NCBI GenBank assembly: GCA_021323655.1
Contig: JAJPKO010000015.1
Coordinates: 95,926 to 159,925 of the forward strand
DNA from: Acidobacteriaceae bacterium
GTDB taxonomy: Bacteria; Acidobacteriota; Terriglobia; Terriglobales; Acidobacteriaceae
Reading direction: 5' to 3'
DNA length: 64,000 nucleotides
The notes below the pieces were generated by a model. It saw nothing but the letters and a program-made list of their open reading frames with translations. It made no database searches and was not told the origin of the DNA. Both the position numbers and the translations under genes were made by a program. Positions 60,201 to 64,000 of the stretch are shown one piece after another. Position 1 is the stretch's first letter; every line of letters starts with the position of its first letter.

Positions 60201-60398
60201 GATACCTGCCTCGTTCGTTCTACTGGAATAGCGGATGCCTGTAGCCTCATTCAGGATCTCGATCTCTGCACCTTGAATGACTTTGTTAAATGGATCAACG
60301 ACTACGCCGCTGAGAGTGGCATTGGTGGATTGAGGATGAACAGCGGTCGTTGCGAAGAAAATCAGCAAGAGCAGGCAAAGGGCAGCAAAATATCTCAT
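57246..60398 (-). CDS. Oar-like TonB-dependent receptor beside the RiPP locus
   Basis: About 1,050 aa. The ATG at 60398 has GAGGAG 6 nt upstream and gives a signal peptide (FAALCLLLLIFFATTAVHPQ); an earlier start adds 12 residues. Then a carboxypeptidase-like regulatory domain (TLSGVVVDPFNKVIQGAEI), a plug with VENMPLNGRSFQDLLTLAPGV and SVDALEEFRTTTSTYSAEYG, and a barrel ending in aromatic SLQLTLRLAF. First gene of a two-gene run with the isopeptidase-type S9 protein. In proteobacterial lasso loci a receptor next to an isopeptidase imports the peptide; the same role is inferred here. Confidence 0.9.
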   Translation of the reverse strand: MRYFAALCLLLLIFFATTAVHPQSTNATLSGVVVDPFNKVIQGAEIEILNEATGIRYSSRTNEAGIYAVTILPPGEYRVQVSKTGFKTLIKPGITLSVQSALALNFTLPVGATSESVTVEGGGNELNTSDGSVSTVIERDFVENMPLNGRSFQDLLTLAPGVAQVPSYGGAGETSIGYAGDIVVNGERTEANNFTVDGVSANVGAQAGSFGAGAGVAGNLPALTSLGTTQGLASVDALEEFRTTTSTYSAEYGRSPGGQFAFNTRSGTNATHGSLYDYFRNDVLDANNWFNGYLGLSKTAERQNDFGGTLGGPVIIPHLYHGINRTFFFVSYEGLRLASPQAATQVEVPDATLRNQAPQPLQPLLNAFPVGNRGSDGKNDGFDYFVDAVSNPAHLDSTSVRIDHKVGQKLSLFARYADTPSGQTTYIQAVENSTEMLSRGITAGASYLVKANESNDLRFNYTESTARIANRSTNLGGATPFNLSALPGPNGSGFPEKNSGFDAVFTFANFTSLRLGELPTNQRQWNITDTHAWTVGNHTLKAGLDWRRLGSTLASENPFEEVAFTKAAQVASNSPAAGIAQSFGGPKDNPIYINFSCFVQDEWKATERLTLSAGLRWDVNPAPGNGNGSVPYTVNQVTDLSTLQLAPAGTPLWKTDLQGLGPRIGLAYQLHPSTTRNTVLRGGFGIFYDTGNETGSSGYQGIGYASSQRIANASFPLTSSQLTLAPPSISPPYNNTVFGFDPNLKLPYSLQYSAAVEQALTKRDTITLSYVNSGARRLLTTFLTYPGQIGNPNFAPGTDLSLTQGRAFSSYNAFQMQYQGSIFPGLQALVSYTWSHAIDDASSNFGIYYLYRASSDFDIRHNLQAAVTYRTPPVSRGSLPKFLAEKWGIDARVQVRSAPPVDIIGNQILDPATGVYLQYQPNLVSGQPLYLRGDSYPGGRALNFNAFQITTDGVQGNLPRNYARAFDAAQLDIAVHREIPLGDTLRLQFRAEAFNILNHPNFGSIYNNLAFGPGLFGYAYATLNNSLGSLDSLYQMGGPRSLQLTLRLAF

Positions 60399-60716
60399 GG
60401 GGAGCTCCTCGAAGGTAGACAGTGACGGCTCCACCTACTAACGGAAGCGGCGACCAAATTGTGACGATCTATTGTTACGAGATTCTCTTTGAAGTGCATC
60501 GCTGTCCGAGAACGCAAGGAGAGCTGCGATCTGTGGAATGTACCTGATTGACACTGCCGTTTCCAGAATCTGCAGATAATTCTAGAAAGCTGTTGAAGAG
60601 GATTCGCCAGTAGACCGCATCGGCCATCCCTCTTGGCGTTCTTTCTGGAACTAGGTAAACAGGCCGTCCCTCTTATTGAGTGGCAAATGCGTTTTAGGGT
60701 TGTGGCCCGCTAGGTT

Positions 60717-61520
60717 TCAATTCAGACCAGGGTGTATCGAACGAGGGTGCAGTCCAACGTTCTGAAGACTTCCGCCCTCGATCCTCAGGTTGGGAATGTG
60801 AACCGAATGCAGACCGCCGTATGAATCTCTGAGGCAAAGGTCAATATCAGGAGCATCCATCCCGTATTGCGCGTGATCTTGATCGGCAGTCCAACGTTCG
60901 ATTTCTGGAAACGCAAACGCGACAAAACCCTCCTGAGTTAGACCTTGTCGCAGCGGTCGATTAGCATTCACATTCGAAAGTAGTCTTATGAAAGGAGAGA
61001 GTGTATTTGCGAATGCGTCCGAGCTGATCATCTCTCCGCCGATCCTGAAATCAGAGACATGCTCAAGCGCGTTTCCCATTCGCCGGGCGTCGTCACCCAG
61101 TCCTTTGTACTGAATGCCAAGGACAGAGATCGTGAGACTTCCATCTCGAATCAAAGCCTCGGGTGCGGTCAGGTTTGTGACCCTCAGATAGGTGTACACA
61201 TGAACCTGGAGATCCTTCTTGTCAGGCACCGGGTCGACTTCAAAAAAGGCCGCGAGCAGCTCAATCTGAAGTGATGGCTTTGAGTTCTTCTCAGACGCCT
61301 GAACGAGAGCATCGTGCTCATTAGACCAGGCGTTATAGGCTCCAAAGCAGAAGAACACCCCAGCAAGGAGGATGAACCAATAAGCCGAGACATTCTGCCT
61401 GCGGAGGTGTTCCTCAATGGAAATGATCAGGAGAATGACGGCGAGTGAGGCGCTCCCTCCGCCGAGTCGCCCTGAAGCTCGAATGAACTGAAGAACGCGG
61501 ATGCCTTTCATCATCCGCAT
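60717..61520 (-). CDS. Membrane protein of unknown function
   Basis: 267 aa, or 264-266 from an alternative nearby Met. Two transmembrane helices near the N-terminus (GGGSASLAVILLIISI and YWFILLAGVFFCFGAYNAW), then a soluble part of about 190 residues of mixed beta/alpha type (VYTYLRVTNLTAPEALIRDGSLTIS split by turns). The latter looks like an immunoglobulin-like or DUF sandwich with LRVTN motif. No family recognised. Single minus-strand gene behind 318 bp of non-coding spacer from the receptor start, in which nothing convincing was found. Confidence 0.65.
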   Translation of the reverse strand: MRMMKGIRVLQFIRASGRLGGGSASLAVILLIISIEEHLRRQNVSAYWFILLAGVFFCFGAYNAWSNEHDALVQASEKNSKPSLQIELLAAFFEVDPVPDKKDLQVHVYTYLRVTNLTAPEALIRDGSLTISVLGIQYKGLGDDARRMGNALEHVSDFRIGGEMISSDAFANTLSPFIRLLSNVNANRPLRQGLTQEGFVAFAFPEIERWTADQDHAQYGMDAPDIDLCLRDSYGGLHSVHIPNLRIEGGSLQNVGLHPRSIHPGLN

Positions 61521-62058
61521 CGTCTCACTGTGCTCGCCGAAAGTCCAGTACCGGACCCGTTAGCCCCTGCCGATTCGGTTTTCATTTACAAACCACAGGA
61601 AGTTCGTCGCGAAGGTTCAATTTTCGGGTGAGGACTTCGCCCGAAACAGGATAGCGTGACTGCTGCCAGCCGATTGTTGTTGAGTTGTTGCCTGCGTACG
61701 TGACTTCTTCCTCGCTCATTTAGCGGGAATCTCAGGAAAGTGCAGCCTGGTGGGATCGAGCAGCCTGAATATTCGCCTCTTGAGCATTGGTCAGACAGGT
61801 TCCGATAATGCTCCAACATCTTCAGACGTCAGGGAGCTCGCGTCTTTCGCGGCGATGCCGAGCCCTAGGTCACGGTGACACTTCAGATGACCACTTTCGG
61901 TAAGCGCATCTGTTGCTCGATGAACGTATCGCCAACACGGAGAGAGGCTGATCGAGTTCGCGGACTGGCTAGTAATCCGGCGTCCGCGCTCGCAAACGAG
62001 CGCCCTGGATCATCGGCGTGTCTTCGGGAGGTGTTGTTTTGAAAACTCAAAACTCAGC
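61521..62058. other. Intergenic, no gene recognised
   Basis: 538 bp without a family-like reading. A MLEHYRNL string on the minus strand recalls integrase C-termini but is not supported by neighbouring sequence. Confidence 0.4.
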
Positions 62059-62208
62059 TTAGAGGTGCTTCTCGGCGTGGGGCTCACTCACGAGTAGCTT
62101 CTGCCCGACCTCACACAGGTCCCAATTACCCGGAGTCTTTTCCACGCACTTGGGACACGTGTCAATGTGTTTCTTGAAAGCGCTTTGCTTTTCTTCTTGC
62201 GTGCTCAT
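62059..62208 (-). CDS. 49-aa Cys-rich mini-protein
   Basis: Too short for common gene-length cut-offs. Reads from ATG with GAAGG upstream: a charged N-terminus STQEEKQSAFKKHIDTCPKC, then PGNWDLCEVGQKLL and an acidic/basic end. A CPKC knuckle with a third Cys eleven residues further (CEVG) and His14 could make a zinc site. The periodic hydrophilic and clean start-stop structure supports a real gene. Function unknown; minus-strand neighbour of the membrane protein. Confidence 0.6.
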   Translation of the reverse strand: MSTQEEKQSAFKKHIDTCPKCVEKTPGNWDLCEVGQKLLVSEPHAEKHL

Positions 62209-62362
62209 GGCCTTCATTATACGAGGCCTCCCGAATTGGCTGAGAACCCCATGACGTGAGCCTAATGCAGAGCAGATACGAAAGTACTCGCCGTCCCCGT
62301 CAACAGGGCGTCGTTTGCTTCGTACTTGCGTTTCGCCTTCCTCTCGATGCTAATATCACTCT

Positions 62363-62620
62363 GTGGCAAGACTGCTTATCTCCTACGATCTGCGCAAACC
62401 AAACTACGACGAAGAGGACTATCAAGCCCTGTACAGTGCGCTGAAGAAGATGCATGCGAAGCGCATTCAAGAGTCAGTCTGGGCTGTACAGACCAATGCA
62501 AATCCCACTTCAGTGTTCGATCGCCTCTCACCCCTGATGCACGAAAATGACCGGTTACTGGTCGCTCGAATCGGTGCCTTCAAAAACTTCCAGGGAATCA
62601 CGCTGCTGAAGGGTGTCTGA
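62363..62620 (+). CDS. Stand-alone Cas2-like/VapD-like protein
   Basis: 85 aa from a GTG start. Ferredoxin-like fold with LLISYDLRKP (the Asp9 position is the metal-binding Asp of Cas2/VapD nucleases), helix QALYSALKKM, QESVWAVQT and NDRLLVARIG. Length fits SinR/Cas2-like single-domain proteins. No cas1 or CRISPR repeat was seen in the window, so it is more likely a toxin-type or housekeeping nuclease than part of CRISPR adaptation. Tentative. Confidence 0.65.
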   Translation: MARLLISYDLRKPNYDEEDYQALYSALKKMHAKRIQESVWAVQTNANPTSVFDRLSPLMHENDRLLVARIGAFKNFQGITLLKGV

Positions 62621-62690
62621 TAGGCCAGCGAACGCGACGCTCAGTGGACGATGATCCCTCGACGCGAGGCGACCCACCAATCCGCTTTCA

Positions 62691-63083
62691 TCATTCGCTT
62701 ACCGGTCCAATATGCGCGCGGATTCGCGTCAGAAAGTGAGGAATCCCCTCCTTCTTCAGAATGAACTCGTCGGCGCCGGCGTCGAAAGATGCATTCTCAT
62801 ACAGCTTCCCTTCCATCGCGGTGAAAATCAGTACCGGAGTTCTTATCCCAGAGGCTCGGAGCCGACGTACAAGTTCCAGCCCGCCCCCGGTTCGAGGACG
62901 AGTCTTTCTTTCCGATCTCAGATTGAACTCCAAGAGAACCGCGTCGAATGGAGAATTTCGCAGAGCACGCAGAGCCTTCTCTTGAGTGCTAGCCAAATCC
63001 ACCCGAAACCTGAAGCCCCGAAGGGTCCGCGCAAGTCCAGTGCGAACCTCGGTTTCATCGTCAACCAGAAGTATTGATTTCAT
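62691..63083 (-). CDS. Receiver-only response regulator with Glu at the phospho-site
   Basis: 130 aa from the ATG at 63083; the upstream reading adds 83 residues without family sequence and overlaps the next gene. The receiver has acidic pair D8-D9 (LLVDDE), Thr in VLIFTAM and Lys in EFILKKEG, but the phosphorylated Asp position reads LLE52FNL where LLDxxL is normal, so it should not be phosphorylated and may mimic the active state. No output domain; such proteins act by protein contacts. It lies 37 bp from the anti-sigma-like gene on the same strand. Confidence 0.85.
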   Translation of the reverse strand: MKSILLVDDETEVRTGLARTLRGFRFRVDLASTQEKALRALRNSPFDAVLLEFNLRSERKTRPRTGGGLELVRRLRASGIRTPVLIFTAMEGKLYENASFDAGADEFILKKEGIPHFLTRIRAHIGPVSE

Positions 63084-63120
63084 ACCCCGCCGCTCTTCAG
63101 AGGTCCCGGTCGGCGCTGCC

Positions 63121-64000
63121 CTATGGATGGTTTGGATCGACATGGAGGTAGGTGAATAGAAGCGGCTTGCCGCTCGGCCGCGCGCTCCCGCCCTCAGGCT
63201 CCGCCGTGATGAAGACTGCGTCGAGTTCCGAGATTGTCCTCGCGTCATTAAATTTGAGCACCCAACGTTTCTGGTTGGTGTCGTCCTGGTAAAGAAGACC
63301 CAGGTTGATATCGTGCTTGCCGTCAGCGCCACGGCGACCCCAGGCCTGGAAGGCAGCGTCTTTTTTCAGACCTTTTTGTTGGTCAAGGTCGTACCCATAA
63401 AAGACAAGTGACTTGTCCTTGGTGTAGAAAACGCGGCCGAAGGGTTTTTGCGTGCTGCCGTTTTTCGCAACGTCATAGATTTCGGCGATATATAGGTTAC
63501 GAGCACCTATCAGATTACGGATGTCGCGGTCGCGCTGAAGCAGCGCTTCTTGGCGCGCAATTTCTCTATCCTTGGACTCCACAGCAGAGTTCAGGTCTCC
63601 GATTTGCGACTTGAGGGCGAGCGACTGGGCCGAATTCTGTGCGCTCTGGCTGGCAACCGAGTTCAGTTTTGTTTGCAAATCCTGGGAATTGGCCAATGCT
63701 TCGGACAATTGACGCTTCAGGTCTGCCTCGTCCCTGAGGGCCTGGTCAAGCTGCGCGGATTGTTCCGCCGTCTCAGCGCTCAATTGGCGGAGTTGATCTT
63801 TGTCCTTCGCGGACTCCATGTCGCTCCGGCGAGCCTCGTCCCGCAGCTTGGCGGTCTGCTCTTGGTCCGATGAGGTCTTTCCTGATTCGCTGAGAATGGA
63901 AGGTACGGCCAGCTGGGCAGCCTTCGACACTATTTGCACAGCAGGTTGATTCAACGCGGCCTCACCCTCGACTCGCCTATGCTTTCGGAGGGTCCCAACC
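63121..64000 (-). CDS. Coiled-coil anti-sigma-factor-like protein, 5' end beyond the window
   Basis: The frame is open to base 64000 and continues past it, so no start is assigned. Residues of roughly 30-170 are a long heptad coiled coil (AEQSAQLDQALRDEADLKRQ, LKSQIGDLNSAVESKDRE). The C-terminal about 110 residues form a beta domain of the anti-sigma-K (RskA) type: RNLYIAEIYDV, GRVFYTKDKSLVFYGYDL, AAFQAWGRRG, LPLLF-type end. In this group the N-terminal zinc-binding/TM part is expected upstream. It would hold a sigma factor at the membrane; partner not in the window. Confidence 0.65.
   Translation of the reverse strand, partial: VGTLRKHRRVEGEAALNQPAVQIVSKAAQLAVPSILSESGKTSSDQEQTAKLRDEARRSDMESAKDKDQLRQLSAETAEQSAQLDQALRDEADLKRQLSEALANSQDLQTKLNSVASQSAQNSAQSLALKSQIGDLNSAVESKDREIARQEALLQRDRDIRNLIGARNLYIAEIYDVAKNGSTQKPFGRVFYTKDKSLVFYGYDLDQQKGLKKDAAFQAWGRRGADGKHDINLGLLYQDDTNQKRWVLKFNDARTISELDAVFITAEPEGGSARPSGKPLLFTYLHVDPNHP

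Noticed and set aside
61586..61819. Minus-strand MLEHYRNL string resembling phage-integrase C-termini
   Set aside because: Upstream sequence lacks the integrase Arg/His box motifs; probably chance.
62363..62620. CRISPR-Cas adaptation locus
   Set aside because: No cas1, leader or repeat-spacer array exists in the window; the gene is only Cas2-like.

Overview
The window reads as a chromosome segment from a free-living, polysaccharide-degrading Acidobacteriota member (Terriglobia-like). The inference rests on two Oar-like TonB-dependent receptors with carboxypeptidase-type N-terminal domains, many secreted or Tat-exported glycosidases and esterases, Gfo/Idh/MocA and CehA/McbA-type proteins, and a coiled-coil anti-sigma-like protein. 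No rRNA, tRNA, CRISPR array or intact transposase was seen.

Layout. 1-12.6 kb is an amino-sugar (GlcNAc/chitin-type) locus: a TonB receptor, a lipoprotein, a PIG-L deacetylase, divergently oriented nagA, then GH20 hexosaminidase, aldose epimerase-like protein, sodium/solute symporter and a nagB-type deaminase. 13-26.8 kb carries polysaccharide genes: a heparinase II/III-type lyase, a DegT aminotransferase, a tandem alpha/beta hydrolase, a GH20-like glycosidase, a Gfo/Idh/MocA oxidoreductase, a sialate O-acetylesterase and a HAD phosphatase. 27-44.4 kb holds two CehA/McbA-type metallohydrolases, a large unassigned glycosidase, an SDR/GH30/enolase-superfamily operon, an orphan 644-aa secreted protein and a beta-helix protein. 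44.4-47.6 kb is a decay zone with broken pieces of a ROK kinase, a CehA paralogue, a VWA/DUF2201 protein, an SDR, a YciI protein and an Old Yellow Enzyme; a second Old Yellow Enzyme scrap lies at 42.4 kb.

47.8-60.4 kb is the most notable part: a lasso-peptide-like RiPP locus. An AraC-type regulator precedes a tightly overlapping operon of a PqqD-like recognition element, an APH-fold kinase, a cytoplasmic prolyl-oligopeptidase, a B2 leader peptidase and an asparagine-synthase-type cyclase without the glutaminase cysteine. The operon ends with a 49-aa precursor behind a near-perfect Shine-Dalgarno. The leader fits the lasso motif (Y-x2-P-x-L-x3-G), but the expected Thr(-2) is Ile and no Asp/Glu lies at core positions 7-9, so a standard lasso ring is not predicted. 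On the opposite strand a secreted S9 peptidase of the lasso-isopeptidase type and a TonB receptor form a plausible uptake-and-opening module.

60.7-64 kb carries a membrane protein, a 49-aa Cys-rich mini-protein, a stand-alone Cas2-like protein, a receiver-only regulator whose phospho-acceptor Asp is Glu, and an anti-sigma-like protein cut by the window edge.
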